DNA from: Halobacteriovorax sp. JY17
GTDB taxonomy: Bacteria; Bdellovibrionota; Bacteriovoracia; Bacteriovoracales; Bacteriovoracaceae
Reading direction: 5' to 3'
Assembly (NCBI RefSeq): GCF_002753895.1
Contig: NZ_NJER01000002.1
Location: 62,001 to 126,000 of the forward strand
Length of the DNA stretch: 64,000 nt
A program made the position numbers and the translations under genes. Position 1 is the stretch's first letter; every line of letters begins with the position of its first letter. The notes under the pieces are model-generated. The model saw only the letters and a program-made list of their open reading frames with translations. It was not told the origin of the DNA and did not search any database. Of the stretch, positions 35,178-45,398 are shown one piece after another.

Positions 35178-36413
35178 ATGAACGAAAAAAATATCATAGT
35201 CGGCCTAGATGTTGGCACAACAAAAGTTTGCACCATTGTCGGTGTGCAAGGTCCTGATTCAGAATTAGAAATTATTGGAATTGGTACTCATCCTAGTCAC
35301 GGGTTGAAGAAAGGCTCTGTCGTTAATATTGATAAGACAGTCCGCTCTATTCACAGTTCGCTTGAAGAAGCAAAGCTCATGGCCGGTGTAAATATCAGTA
35401 GCGCAACAATTGGAATTGCTGGAAGTCATATTTATAGCTTCAATAGTTCTGGTGTTGTTGCAATTAAGGGAAAAGAAATTACTCCCGCTGATGTTGATAG
35501 AGTACTAGAAGCGGCTAAGGCCGTAGTTATTCCTTCTGATAGAGAAGTTCTTCACGTTATTCCTCAAGAGTTTAGAGTTGATAATACTAATGGGATTAAA
35601 GATCCTGTTGGGATGTGTGGAGTTCGTCTTGAAGTTCACGTTCATATTGTTACTGGTTCTATTCCGCTTATTCAAAACTTAGTTAAGTGTGTTGAGCAAG
35701 CAGGAGTTATTGCCAATAGGGTAACACTTCAACCAATTGCTTCTTCAGAATCTGTTCTCTCTCTTGAAGAAAGAGAGATGGGGGTAATTCTAGTTGATAT
35801 CGGTGGAGGAACAACTGATATCGCTATTTGGAAAGAGGGAAGTTTAATTCATTCTCAAATTATTCCTGTCGGTGGAAATCATTTTACAAATGACTTGGCA
35901 ATTGCACTTAAGATTCCTCATGCGGAAGCAGAGAGAATTAAAATAAATCACGGATGTGTTTTAGCGGAGCAATTAAATCAGTCGGCCCATATTACAGCTC
36001 AAGGTTTAAGTGGAACCAAACCAAGAGAAGTTCAGTTGAGTTTAATAGCTGATGTTCTTGGAGCAAGAGCAGAAGAGTTATTTCAAATCATAAGAAATAT
36101 TATTGCTGACAAGAATTTAGGTAATGAGATCACTGGTGGAATTGTTCTAACTGGTGGTGGAGCTCTTATTAAAGGTGTTGCAGAACTTGGTGAGTATATC
36201 ATTGAGCGTCCAACTAAGATTGGATATCCAGCACCTTTTGGCGGAATGACAAATATAATGCAAAATCCAAAATTTTCTACTGTTCTCGGTCTTTTGATTG
36301 AGTCAAATAGAAAGGATCAGGGTGTTGCAGTTGATAATGATAATAACAATCAAATGGATTTGATTGGGAAATTTAGTGATTCCCTAAAGTCCGTTTTTAA
36401 AGAAATTTTTTAA
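35178..36413 (+). CDS. ftsA: Cell division actin homologue FtsA
   Basis: Actin-like ATPase that tethers FtsZ to the membrane. VGLDVGTTKVC (8-18) is the phosphate-1 loop, VDIGGGTTDIA (about 206-216) is phosphate-2, and LTGGGALIKGV is the adenosine motif. The C-terminus ends in an amphipathic stretch (SDSLKSVFKEIF) that fits a membrane-targeting helix. It is 411 residues long. The 76-base gap before it has a small hairpin (CCTGTTTT/AAAACAGG). Confidence 0.96.
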   Translation: MNEKNIIVGLDVGTTKVCTIVGVQGPDSELEIIGIGTHPSHGLKKGSVVNIDKTVRSIHSSLEEAKLMAGVNISSATIGIAGSHIYSFNSSGVVAIKGKEITPADVDRVLEAAKAVVIPSDREVLHVIPQEFRVDNTNGIKDPVGMCGVRLEVHVHIVTGSIPLIQNLVKCVEQAGVIANRVTLQPIASSESVLSLEEREMGVILVDIGGGTTDIAIWKEGSLIHSQIIPVGGNHFTNDLAIALKIPHAEAERIKINHGCVLAEQLNQSAHITAQGLSGTKPREVQLSLIADVLGARAEELFQIIRNIIADKNLGNEITGGIVLTGGGALIKGVAELGEYIIERPTKIGYPAPFGGMTNIMQNPKFSTVLGLLIESNRKDQGVAVDNDNNNQMDLIGKFSDSLKSVFKEIF

Positions 36414-36426
36414 TTAGGGGGCTCTC

Positions 36427-37926
36427 ATGTTTGAGATGACAGAAGAAAAAACAATCGTAACTGATGGTGCAAAAATTAGAGTAGTTGGTGTTGGTGGCGG
36501 CGGATGTAACGCTGTTAATACAATGATTAAGGCCGGTCTTACTGGTGTTGAATACATTGTAGCAAATACTGATCAACAAGCATTAAATGCTAACTTAGCT
36601 CCAACAAAAATTCAGCTTGGTGCTGAAATTACTAAAGGTCTTGGAGCAGGTGCGAACCCAGAAGTAGGTCGCAAAGCTGCAATGGATGAGTACGAAAAAC
36701 TAAGTGAGATTCTTCAAGACTCTGACATGGTTTTCATCACTGCTGGAATGGGTGGTGGAACAGGTACGGGAGCTGCTCCTGTAATTGCAAAATTAGCAAA
36801 AGAGCTAGGAGCGCTAACTGTTGGAGTTGTAACGAAGCCATTTCTCTTCGAAGGTAAGAAGAGATTTCGTCAAGCAGACGCAGGTATTCAAGTATTAGAA
36901 GAGAATGTAGATTCACTAATAACAATTCCTAATCAAAGACTTCTCTATATGGCAGGAGAGAGTCTATCTCTAGTAGATACTTTTAAGAAGGCCGATGAAG
37001 TTCTTTTGAATGCTGTTAGAGGTATTTCAGATCTAATCAATACAACAGGTCATATTAATGCTGACTTTGCCGACGTTAAAACAGTTATGGCAAACAAAGG
37101 TCTTGCACTAATGGGTACTGGGCTATGTTCAGGTCCAGATAGAGCGATCAAGGCAGCAACTGAAGCAATTAGTTCTCCTTTACTTGAAGACATCTCAATT
37201 AATGGTGCAACTGGAATTATTATCAACATTACTGGTAATGCTTCACTTACAATGCACGAAACAAATGAAGCGGTAACACTTATTATGGAAGCAGCTGATG
37301 ATGATGCTGAAATCATTTTTGGTACAGTTATCGATGATACTATGGAAGATAATATCAAGATTACTGTTGTTGCAACAGGGCTTGGTGGTCTAGAAAAAGT
37401 CGCAGCACTTCCGCAGAATAGAACAGAACAAATGGTCGAAAAGTTAAGGCCAGCTCAAAGACCACAAGAGACACCAAATTCTTGGAGACAAGAAGAGGTA
37501 GCTCAAGTGGCGAGAGAAGAAGTTGTTGCAGAAGTTCCGAGACAAACTCAAGAACAAAGCTGGACACAACCCACTCAACATGTTGATACAAGAGAATTTG
37601 TAAAATCAACTCCTGTTGAAGAAGTGCAAACTTGGAGAGAGGAAAAATCTTGGAATGAAGAGCCTACACATAGAGCAAGTGAAGAAACTCAACAAGGTAC
37701 TCTTGCACAGTCAATTAAAGATGCAGCAGCAAGATATGAGACAACAAAGGTTGAACAGCCACAACAAGCGGCTCAACAAAGAAGTCACCAAGAAGCAGCA
37801 TCAACAAATAGAGCAAAGTCTATTGCTGAAAAACTTGGATTCATTAATTTTGATGAAGATGAGCTAGATACTCCATCATTTCTAAGAAAAGATGAAGGAA
37901 ACTCACACAAGAACGCAGAATACTAA
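36427..37926 (+). CDS. ftsZ: Cell division GTPase FtsZ
   Basis: Tubulin homologue that forms the Z ring. The tubulin signature [10 protein letters not shown] is near 109-118, and [11 protein letters not shown] near 20-30 contacts nucleotide. The GTPase core ends at about 330, followed by a long Gln/Glu-rich linker of about 145 residues and the conserved tail LDTPSFLR (479-486), which binds FtsA. At 499 residues it is longer than E. coli FtsZ because of the linker. Confidence 0.97.
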   Translation: MFEMTEEKTIVTDGAKIRVVGVGGGGCNAVNTMIKAGLTGVEYIVANTDQQALNANLAPTKIQLGAEITKGLGAGANPEVGRKAAMDEYEKLSEILQDSDMVFITAGMGGGTGTGAAPVIAKLAKELGALTVGVVTKPFLFEGKKRFRQADAGIQVLEENVDSLITIPNQRLLYMAGESLSLVDTFKKADEVLLNAVRGISDLINTTGHINADFADVKTVMANKGLALMGTGLCSGPDRAIKAATEAISSPLLEDISINGATGIIINITGNASLTMHETNEAVTLIMEAADDDAEIIFGTVIDDTMEDNIKITVVATGLGGLEKVAALPQNRTEQMVEKLRPAQRPQETPNSWRQEEVAQVAREEVVAEVPRQTQEQSWTQPTQHVDTREFVKSTPVEEVQTWREEKSWNEEPTHRASEETQQGTLAQSIKDAAARYETTKVEQPQQAAQQRSHQEAASTNRAKSIAEKLGFINFDEDELDTPSFLRKDEGNSHKNAEY

Positions 37927-37954
37927 TTGAGTTGCCCCCCAACTCAATAATATT

Positions 37955-37985
37955 AAGACGTCTATAATTCGTTATAGGCGTCTTT
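37955..37985. terminator. Terminator hairpin after ftsZ
   Basis: A 13-bp stem AAGACGTCTATAA / TTATAGGCGTCTT with a TTCG loop and one G-T pair, ending in TTT. A second inverted repeat (TTGAGTT / AACTCAA) overlaps the ftsZ stop region at 37927-37947. It lies between convergent transcripts. Confidence 0.8.
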
Positions 37986-37990
37986 AAAAA

Positions 37991-38389
37991 CTATCCCTTT
38001 AAAATTTCAGAAGCTCTAGATGCTAGGTTTTCAATAAAGTCAGGTAGAATAATAATCGTATCTTTTTTAAATTTTTCGGGACACTCAATGAGAAGCTTCG
38101 AATTACTATGTTTGATATTTGTAAGTACGAAACGGTGTCCCTTCTCTTGCCAATTCTGCCAACTAAGCGCGTAGTCTGCCCTTGTGAAATCTCCGCTTCC
38201 AAAGGGAGTGGATTCCTCTCCGGGGATTAGTTCTGCAATTGATACTACGTGATCAATCTTTACATTCGCACTTAGAAGATCAGCTTCATACTGAAGAATT
38301 TTCTTATCATCAAAGGATCTCTTTGGGGCATTGACTTTATTCTTATTCATTATCTCGTCAATGGCATTCTTTAGGTTATCATTTGTCAT
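37991..38389 (-). CDS. Conserved-looking protein, unknown function
   Basis: A 132-residue soluble protein with a polar N-terminus (KNAIDEIMNKNKVNAPKRS) followed by mixed alpha/beta sequence containing PFGSGDFTRADYALSW. No known domain recognised. Its start overlaps the end of the zinc-finger membrane gene by 11 bases, so the two are cotranscribed with rnjA upstream on the - strand. Confidence 0.7.
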   Translation of the reverse strand: MTNDNLKNAIDEIMNKNKVNAPKRSFDDKKILQYEADLLSANVKIDHVVSIAELIPGEESTPFGSGDFTRADYALSWQNWQEKGHRFVLTNIKHSNSKLLIECPEKFKKDTIIILPDFIENLASRASEILKG

Positions 38390-38942
38390 CTCTTAGATTT
38401 CCTTTAAATTCTTCGATTTGTTTGGTGAGAGTGTCACGATCACCTTCTTTTACATGTAGTTGAACGTAAGTTTCAATATGGTCATTTTCAACTTGGATTT
38501 TATATTCATTAATAATGTAGCTTGGAACACCTTTGTCCTTCCATAGGTGTTGCTTAAATTTATAAATATAAACACCATGCTCAGGTTCATCGGGAGTAGT
38601 TCTTTGATTTGTTATTGGGTGCCAAATATTATCAGCAAAGGTATTGAAATGTTCTGGGCAGAGATTAACCTTATCGATTTGCTTTAAACAATTAACACAA
38701 AATTCTTCTTCACAGATAGCGCAAATACCGACGGAGTGTTGATTTTCATGATTTTTACAAATACCAGTCCCTGGAGCACTCACAGGGTCGATAGTTTTTT
38801 CTATCGTTTGTTTTTCTGCTTTTGTGTTTTGCCCTTTTAGGTAATTTATAAAAACTAATCCTGCAATTATCGCTAAAACAATAATAAGAACGAGAAGAAG
38901 AATGATGATAACCATCAAGGTAATATCTAAGGGTTGATTCAT
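38379..38942 (-). CDS. Membrane-anchored B-box-like zinc protein
   Basis: A 187-residue protein with one N-terminal membrane helix (about 6-33), then a zinc-binding cluster of Cys/His pairs (CKNH, CAIC, CVNC, CPEHF, about 61-99) like a B-box zinc finger, and a C-terminal mixed domain. No enzyme motif is visible. It lies 18 bases downstream of rnjA. I infer a cytoplasmic-face protein-interaction role. Confidence 0.7.
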   Translation of the reverse strand: MNQPLDITLMVIIILLLVLIIVLAIIAGLVFINYLKGQNTKAEKQTIEKTIDPVSAPGTGICKNHENQHSVGICAICEEEFCVNCLKQIDKVNLCPEHFNTFADNIWHPITNQRTTPDEPEHGVYIYKFKQHLWKDKGVPSYIINEYKIQVENDHIETYVQLHVKEGDRDTLTKQIEEFKGNLRDDK

Positions 38943-38960
38943 GGATTAATTATAACGGAA

Positions 38961-40589
38961 CTATACGAAGTGGACAATGGTAATAGGTTTGTAGCCAAGA
39001 AGGTTTTGCGCGTAACGTCTAACTGCAATCCTTATTTCATCCGCAGTTTTTTCAAGGAGTTTAATTTTTCTTCCAACCAATTCATTACTTAAAAGAGTGT
39101 TAAAGTCTTCTCTATTTGAATTAAATGAATTTGGTAGTCCATCAAAACTATATTCAAATTGTACTTTTCTCTTTAGCAAACTATCAGTTTTAATTGAAAT
39201 AAAAATAGAGCCTGTGGTCGCGAGCTTTCTTCTCCTTGAGATATTCTCTCTTTCAATTTCTATTCCTTTTCCATGAATAAGAATTGGTTGTAGAGGGCTG
39301 CATTCTTTAAGAGTTACTTCTAGCTTTGAACTAATACTTAGTTGATCAAAGTTTGAAAGTTGAATCGGATGGGCCTTTGGAAACTCTTTTTTAATAAATT
39401 CAATATGCTTCTTAATAAATAGAGATTCGCCATGAATAGGAACTATATAATCTGGCTGAAAATGATTATAAACAGTGAGAAGGTCATTTCTTCCCGGATG
39501 TCCTGATACATGAATTAATTCATCTCTGGCAGAAATTATATCTATCCCCTTCTCCGTTATTTCATTTTCTAGAAGAGATATTTTCTTCTCATTTCCAGGA
39601 ATAGATTTTGAGCTTAAAACAAAGAGGTCTTTCGCCGTTGGTTTAAAATGCGTATCCTCACCTTTTGCAACTCTTCTAAATGTTCCTCTGAAATCACCCT
39701 GACACCCACTAAGAAGAACAACAAGCTTTTTCTTGTTGGGGAGAGACGCTTGATCAGTATAAAAATCGGAATCAATCATGAGTCCTCGTTCAACAGCAGA
39801 CTGAGCGTAACTAATCATTGATCTTCCATAGAGAAGTACTCGTCTCCCCGACTCTTTTGCGGCTTCAATAACAGACATAACTCTATGAACGTTTGAGCTA
39901 AAGCATGTAAGATAAATATTATCGTAGTCTTCTTTAAAAATCTTTTTGAAGTTTGGGAGAATCATTCCTTCTGAAGGCGTATTTAAGTTAGTAGAAATAA
40001 TATTCGTACTATCAGCAAGGATAATTCTTGTTAAACAATCTTTAGAGAGATTGATAAGTTTTTTAAAATCAAATTCCCTTTCGTATGGTGATTGTGAGTC
40101 GACCTTAAAATCTGAAACCATAAGTGTACATTGTCTGTTCTTCTTATCTTTAATTAAGAGTCCAAAAGTATCAGGGATGGAGTGATTAACATGTATTGGG
40201 TATATATTAAAATCTCTAAACTCTAAAATAGACTCAGACTGATATTCAAATATCTTCTTAGACATTTTTGCATAATCGAGTTTTTTTCTAATAAGTAATG
40301 CTGCAAATCTTGGCGCATGAATAGTGATATCGGGAAAACGATCTATCACGTGAATGATCGCACCAATATGATCTTCGTGACCGTGAGTTATAACAAGGTC
40401 AGTTGGAGGATCTTGAGCAAGCTCTGATAAATCAGGAATTAGATAATTAATGTCAAAGAAGTCTTCACTAGGAAAGAGAATTCCTGCATCGACTATAATA
40501 TTAGTATTCTCCCCTATAAATCTCGTCATGTTTGAACCAATTTGGCCAACACCACCGACAGGTTGAATCTCTAATATACTCTTACTCAT
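38961..40589 (-). CDS. rnjA: Ribonuclease J
   Basis: Metallo-beta-lactamase/beta-CASP nuclease that processes and degrades RNA. THGHEDHIGA (68-77) supplies the His69-x-His71-x-Asp73-His74 metal site, GGVGQIGSNM (12-21) is the RNase J start, and HVSGHPGRNDL and VPIHGES in the C-terminal part complete the family pattern. It is 542 residues long. It overlaps the udk gene by 8 bases. Confidence 0.93.
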   Translation of the reverse strand: MSKSILEIQPVGGVGQIGSNMTRFIGENTNIIVDAGILFPSEDFFDINYLIPDLSELAQDPPTDLVITHGHEDHIGAIIHVIDRFPDITIHAPRFAALLIRKKLDYAKMSKKIFEYQSESILEFRDFNIYPIHVNHSIPDTFGLLIKDKKNRQCTLMVSDFKVDSQSPYEREFDFKKLINLSKDCLTRIILADSTNIISTNLNTPSEGMILPNFKKIFKEDYDNIYLTCFSSNVHRVMSVIEAAKESGRRVLLYGRSMISYAQSAVERGLMIDSDFYTDQASLPNKKKLVVLLSGCQGDFRGTFRRVAKGEDTHFKPTAKDLFVLSSKSIPGNEKKISLLENEITEKGIDIISARDELIHVSGHPGRNDLLTVYNHFQPDYIVPIHGESLFIKKHIEFIKKEFPKAHPIQLSNFDQLSISSKLEVTLKECSPLQPILIHGKGIEIERENISRRRKLATTGSIFISIKTDSLLKRKVQFEYSFDGLPNSFNSNREDFNTLLSNELVGRKIKLLEKTADEIRIAVRRYAQNLLGYKPITIVHFV

Positions 40590-41268
40590 GATTAATATTT
40601 ACCTGGTGATTATCAAGGTCAAGCCCTGCCCTGTTAAGTTTTGTTTCAGTTAAACAATACTTTCCAACTTGATAGAGTTCATTAACTTTTGCTGAGAGAA
40701 TTGAAGCTGCAATATCAGTTTCTTCTCCAATGATGAAGTCAGCATAATCTTTCTGAGGCGCTAGAAACTTGTTATACATTGGTCTTACTGTTTCATAGTA
40801 TTGGGCAATGACAGATTGTAGAGATCGTCCTCTCTCATTTACGTCTCTATTAATACGTCTTGCAATTCTAATGTCTGCATCAACGTGTAAGAAGCAACGT
40901 ATGTCTAAGAGTTCTCGGAGTTCTTTATCAAAGATAGAAAAAATTCCTTCAAAAACAATAACATCTGTAGGCTTTAATGTTTTTGTTTTCTCTAAGCGTG
41001 ATGATGAAACAAAATCATATACTGGAACTTCAATCGAATTACCCTTTTTTAATTCAGTTAGATGAGTTCTTAGTAGTTCCCAGTCAAATGCAGCAGGATG
41101 ATCATAGTTTGGATTCCCTTTTGCGGTGTAGTGAATTTCTGGTTGCTCATGAAGATAATAAGAGTCCATATGGAGAATAGATATATCTTCAGAGACCATA
41201 TCGATAAGCTTGTTTGCAAATGTCGTCTTTCCAGAGCCAGAGCCCCCAGAGATACCTATTAGATACAC
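40582..41268 (-). CDS. udk: Uridine kinase
   Basis: Phosphorylates uridine and cytidine in pyrimidine salvage. The P-loop GGSGSGKTT lies right at the N-terminus, followed by the DSYY region, NYDHPAAFDW, YDF near the substrate site, and FEGIF. The open frame extends to 41364, but a GTG at 41268 preceded by GGAG gives VYLIGISGG, the standard uridine-kinase start, so I use that (228 residues). Confidence 0.92.
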   Translation of the reverse strand: MYLIGISGGSGSGKTTFANKLIDMVSEDISILHMDSYYLHEQPEIHYTAKGNPNYDHPAAFDWELLRTHLTELKKGNSIEVPVYDFVSSSRLEKTKTLKPTDVIVFEGIFSIFDKELRELLDIRCFLHVDADIRIARRINRDVNERGRSLQSVIAQYYETVRPMYNKFLAPQKDYADFIIGEETDIAASILSAKVNELYQVGKYCLTETKLNRAGLDLDNHQVNINHE

Positions 41269-41378
41269 AATTTTTCTCCAATGAAGTTGTAAAAATCGAC
41301 TTAAGCTAACATAATAATAATATGCACTTATAACAATGATGAGGATAAAATTTACTCGTTGCAAAACAGGGAAAGTTA

Positions 41379-42920
41379 ATGCAATTTAAGCGACTTAGAA
41401 GATCTTTACTAATTTTAAGCCTAGGGCTTTTGCCGTCTATTGGGATAATAGAGGCAAAATCAATAAAAATGGCCATTTCATCAGCACCTTCTAACTTAAG
41501 TCCCTTTTATGCGACTGATGCTAATTCACAAAATATAAATCGCCTTGTTCATATAACACTTACTGATTTTAGTAAGGAGATGAGTTTTGTTTGTAGATTT
41601 TGCGAATCATACAAAGAAAGAATGGAAGGAAAAAAACATATAATAAACTTTAAGCTTAAAAAGAATATTAAGTTTTGGGATGGGGAAGTTGTAAGTGCAA
41701 AAGATGTGTATAACTCGTGGAAATATTTTACAGATAAAGAAATTATAAAATCTAAGTTTGAGTATGGCCTTAAACGAATTGTTGATGTGAAAATAATTAA
41801 CGAGTTTGAGCTGGAGCTTATTTACGATAGTTTTAACCCTGATAATCTTTCAGATTTGGCGCTACTTAAAATTATTAAAATAAAGAAAGAAGATATTAAG
41901 CCAAATATTTCTTATAAAAGTATTGTTGGCGCTGGACCATATAAAATAAAGATCGAATCTGAACTAGAAGTTACTCTAGAGCCTTTAGTAAAGGGGAGAG
42001 ACACGCTTGTGTTTAAAGTTGTTAAGGATGAAACGACTTTGGCACTAAAACTGATTAACAAAGAGATTGATCTTTCTTTAGCAACAATTTCTCCTCGAAA
42101 ACTCTTCTGGTTAAAAGAAAATGTAGAAGGGATTGATTTCCATAATGTAGAAGGAACAAATCTAATCTATATGGGAATAAATCATAAGAATGAATTTCTA
42201 AAAGAGTTAAAGGTAAGAAAAGCAATCTCACTACTTATTCCGAGAAAGAAAATAATTAAATATAAACTAAAAGGGACGGCGAGCCCGGCATCTAGTTTTT
42301 TCTCGAAAGCTTTCACGGCTATGTATATTGAGAATGGAGTTGATGACTATAGTGAAAAAGAAAGTGCGAAACTTTTTAAGGAAGCAGGATTTGCTAAGAA
42401 TGAAAGAGGAATATGGGCCAAGAATGGTAAGGAATTAGCTCTTACTTTTAGAGTTTCAAATAATAAGAATACAATTGAGACTGTTGAAACAATGAAGGAT
42501 TATCTTAAAAAAGGGGGAGTTTTTGTAACTGTCTCTGTGCAAGAGTGGGGAACATTCTATCGTAACCTGAAGCAAGGAAACTTCGATTTAGTCATTGGCC
42601 AATGGGTGGGATTTACAGGTCCAGCAATCATGCGATTCGTATTTCATAGTGGTTCAATACCTCCTGATGGTGCAAATCGTGGATTTTTCGTAAATAAAGA
42701 GTTCGATAATTATATAGATAAGGCGACTGTAGAGCAGAATGAAGAGAAGAGAAATAATTACTATAAACAGGCTTTAGAGATTTCAAACCGTGAATATTCT
42801 TATATAAACCTCTGGCACCCAAATATTATATGGATAGGAAGAAGTTGTATTAAGAATATTGATATACAACCAAATGGGAGCTTCCTTCCGCTTTTAGATA
42901 TGGTTAATGATTGTGAATGA
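41379..42920 (+). CDS. ABC-type peptide-binding protein (SBP_bac_5)
   Basis: A 513-residue periplasmic solute-binding protein of the oligopeptide/nickel family. It has a signal peptide (basic start, hydrophobic 9-22, cleavage near Ala26) and the family patterns IKFWDGEVVSAKDVYNSW and GAGPYKI. No lipobox cysteine is seen. No permease or ATPase genes are adjacent, so it is an orphan here and its ligand is unknown. It is divergent from udk. Confidence 0.88.
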   Translation: MQFKRLRRSLLILSLGLLPSIGIIEAKSIKMAISSAPSNLSPFYATDANSQNINRLVHITLTDFSKEMSFVCRFCESYKERMEGKKHIINFKLKKNIKFWDGEVVSAKDVYNSWKYFTDKEIIKSKFEYGLKRIVDVKIINEFELELIYDSFNPDNLSDLALLKIIKIKKEDIKPNISYKSIVGAGPYKIKIESELEVTLEPLVKGRDTLVFKVVKDETTLALKLINKEIDLSLATISPRKLFWLKENVEGIDFHNVEGTNLIYMGINHKNEFLKELKVRKAISLLIPRKKIIKYKLKGTASPASSFFSKAFTAMYIENGVDDYSEKESAKLFKEAGFAKNERGIWAKNGKELALTFRVSNNKNTIETVETMKDYLKKGGVFVTVSVQEWGTFYRNLKQGNFDLVIGQWVGFTGPAIMRFVFHSGSIPPDGANRGFFVNKEFDNYIDKATVEQNEEKRNNYYKQALEISNREYSYINLWHPNIIWIGRSCIKNIDIQPNGSFLPLLDMVNDCE

Positions 42921-43890
42921 TAAGAAATTTTATGAAGTAAGAGTGGTATTTCAAAAAGTAACTCCAGAGAAATTAGAAGAGTTAAACTTTCAGGCGATGA
43001 ATGAGTTCGATTGTGATGGCGTTCAAGAGTTCAGCATTGATGAGCCAACAGTTGATAGAATACTCGGTGAGAGGGCCTATTCTGGGGGAGATATTCCAGA
43101 GTCCGTTATTGATGAAGTTGATGGTGTAGCAAGCGATGAATATTTAAGTCTTGTATATTATTTCTATGAGTCAGAAAATATTAAAGAGAATGCTGAGACG
43201 TTCTTAAGTTTTGTGAAAGAGAAGGAGATAACTTCTCTAGTTGAGCTTAACGAGAAGCCTTGGGATGACTGGAATCAAGAGTGGAGAAAACACTACGCAG
43301 AAATAAATGTTCATGATCAACTTGTCGTTATTCCTGAGTGGGAAAAGGAAAAGACGACAAGAAAAGATAGTGAATGTGTATTTATCTATCCAGGAATGGG
43401 GTTTGGAACTGGTGAACACCAGACAACGTATCTTTGCTTGAAGCTTTTTATGGATACTCTTTCAAGTTTAACTAAAGAGGACTCGTGTTTAGATTTTGGC
43501 TGTGGTTCTGGAATATTAGGAATAGCAGCTATAAAGAAGCTAAATCTACCTGTTATCTTTTGTGATATCGATCCTCTTGCTTTAAATAATTGTTTGCAAA
43601 ACTTAGAGCTCAATTTTGAAGGTAGAGATCTAACAGGAACTAGTCTTGTTAGCAGAACAAAGTTTGTAACTGATAGAAAACATAAATTGGTGTTTGCAAA
43701 TATTTTAGAAAATGTTCTTCTATTAGAAAAAGAAGTTTTATTAGACTCTCTAGAGAGTGGAGGATTTCTTATTATTTCGGGCTTATTAAATCATCAGGTC
43801 GAGGGAATTATAAAAGAATACAATGATCTTGAAATGATTTCAGTTCTAAGTAAAGATGATTGGTCAGCAATTCTCTTAAAGAAGTTATGA
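42907..43890 (+). CDS. prmA: Ribosomal protein L11 methyltransferase
   Basis: SAM-dependent lysine methyltransferase for L11. The N-terminal substrate domain contains the KPWDDWNQEWRKHY motif typical of PrmA, and then come GMGFGTGEHQTT, the SAM motif DFGCGSGILGIAA and FANILENVL (NxL catalytic region). It is 327 residues long. It overlaps the preceding gene by 14 bases and ends within the start codon of rsmE (ATGA overlap). Confidence 0.93.
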   Translation: MIVNDKKFYEVRVVFQKVTPEKLEELNFQAMNEFDCDGVQEFSIDEPTVDRILGERAYSGGDIPESVIDEVDGVASDEYLSLVYYFYESENIKENAETFLSFVKEKEITSLVELNEKPWDDWNQEWRKHYAEINVHDQLVVIPEWEKEKTTRKDSECVFIYPGMGFGTGEHQTTYLCLKLFMDTLSSLTKEDSCLDFGCGSGILGIAAIKKLNLPVIFCDIDPLALNNCLQNLELNFEGRDLTGTSLVSRTKFVTDRKHKLVFANILENVLLLEKEVLLDSLESGGFLIISGLLNHQVEGIIKEYNDLEMISVLSKDDWSAILLKKL

Positions 43891-44579
43891 GAGCAGTACT
43901 TTTAGAAAGAAAATTTACAATTGATGATATTGGAAAAGATCTATTGCTTGAAGGGGATAGTGCTCGCCACTTAATTAAAGTTATTAGAATAAAGAAATTT
44001 GAAAAAGTTCTAATTTTAAATGGACTTGGTAGTAAGTGTGAAGTCGAGATTAAACACATCGATAGAAAATCATTAACTTTTAATGTAATCACTGTTGAAG
44101 AGGTTGTCGATGAGAGGAAGCTTAGTTTATTTCTAGGTCTTCCAAAGAAAGAAGCTTTTGAATCAATTGTTAAGATGGCAGCAGAAATAGGGATTAAGAA
44201 TCTCTACTTATTTAGAAGTGAGTATTCCCAGCAGACCATTGAAATTGGAGAGAGAGTTGAAAGACTCGAAGAAAGTGCAATCGTACAATCCAATAATCCT
44301 TTTAAAATTAACTTTCTTGAGGTTTCTTCATTTGAAGAGGTTTTTGAAAAATATCTAAATATCGTGCATTTTTCAACATTTTCAGCAACTAACTCTAATT
44401 CAAAAGTATTTGAAGGAGAGGTCTTGATGATCATTGGACCTGAAGCAGGTTTCTCGGGTGAAGAAGAGAAGACTATTAATGGATATGCAAATGTTACTAC
44501 GATAAATCTTGATACAAATATAATGAGGGCGCCAACGGCTTTTGCCGTTGCAAGTGGCTATATATTAAAGAGTTTTTGA
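43887..44579 (+). CDS. rsmE: 16S rRNA m3U1498 methyltransferase RsmE
   Basis: SPOUT-family methyltransferase. The PUA-like N-terminal part contains GDSARHLIKVIRIKK; the C-terminal knot has IIGPEAGFSGEE and the LDTNIMRAPTAFAVA region (usually LGxRILRxETA). The open frame begins at 43860, but the ATG at 43887, overlapping the prmA stop as ATGA, gives the usual RsmE start (231 residues). Confidence 0.92.
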   Translation: MRAVLLERKFTIDDIGKDLLLEGDSARHLIKVIRIKKFEKVLILNGLGSKCEVEIKHIDRKSLTFNVITVEEVVDERKLSLFLGLPKKEAFESIVKMAAEIGIKNLYLFRSEYSQQTIEIGERVERLEESAIVQSNNPFKINFLEVSSFEEVFEKYLNIVHFSTFSATNSNSKVFEGEVLMIIGPEAGFSGEEEKTINGYANVTTINLDTNIMRAPTAFAVASGYILKSF

Positions 44580-44645
44580 TTGATGCTTTATGTCTTTTAT
44601 GAGAACCTATAAAAAGACACTTAAACAAAATTCATGGGTGAGTTA

Positions 44646-45398
44646 ATGGGAAATTTAAATTCAAGTGAAAACAAAGAAGTAAAAGAAGTTGTTTTTAATA
44701 GTGAGTTTAATTTTGATGATTTCGACTTTAAGCCTTTAAATGAAGGTCTAGGGTTTCACCATGAAGAAAGAAAGAATGGAATTCTTCCACAATCAAATAA
44801 GAGAAATCAACATATTTCAGTTTCAAGAGATACTTCATCCGCATCGAGGACTACAAACCTAGGTGTTAGTAATGAGGGAATCACGAGAAATGGTTTAGAG
44901 TCTATGAATTCTCTTTCAGCTTTCTATTCTGAGTCTCAAGTTGTTGAAGAGGCTCCAAAGTTGAAAGCTTCTGACTTTGCAACAAAGAAAAAGAAAGTAA
45001 AGTCAGCGGCTCCGATATTACAATTTTCTGCTTGGTTAATTGATGTGGTTATTGTCGCAGCAATTAGTGCAGGTCTAATGTCGCTCTTTGTTCTTGTGTC
45101 GGGATTATCTTTTTCTAAGTTTTATGAAATTATAGGTGCAAATGATTTAGCTATTTTTGGAAGCGTATCTTTTTCAATTTTCTATCTTAGTTATTTTTCT
45201 ATTTTAGATTTACAGGCAACACCAGGAAAAGCTTTACTAAAGTTAAAGTTGGCCAGAGAAGATGGTAAATCTACTTTGCTAAAAGACAGTTTTCTTAGAG
45301 CATTTATAACAATTCTTTCATTTGTAACTTTAGGATTACCTTGTCTCATTGATTTTCAAGGTAAATTAACAGATACAAAAATTATTGAAAATGTTTAA
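44646..45398 (+). CDS. RDD family membrane protein
   Basis: About 250 residues. A long polar N-terminus (about 110 residues, Ser/Asn rich) is followed by an RDD domain: LIDVVIVAAISAG (first helix), a second helix near 175-195, and TPGKALLKLKLAREDG. The ATG at 44646 follows GGTGAG; an ATG at 44634 would add four residues. The function of RDD proteins is mostly unknown (transport or envelope). The end overlaps the next gene. Confidence 0.82.
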   Translation: MGNLNSSENKEVKEVVFNSEFNFDDFDFKPLNEGLGFHHEERKNGILPQSNKRNQHISVSRDTSSASRTTNLGVSNEGITRNGLESMNSLSAFYSESQVVEEAPKLKASDFATKKKKVKSAAPILQFSAWLIDVVIVAAISAGLMSLFVLVSGLSFSKFYEIIGANDLAIFGSVSFSIFYLSYFSILDLQATPGKALLKLKLAREDGKSTLLKDSFLRAFITILSFVTLGLPCLIDFQGKLTDTKIIENV

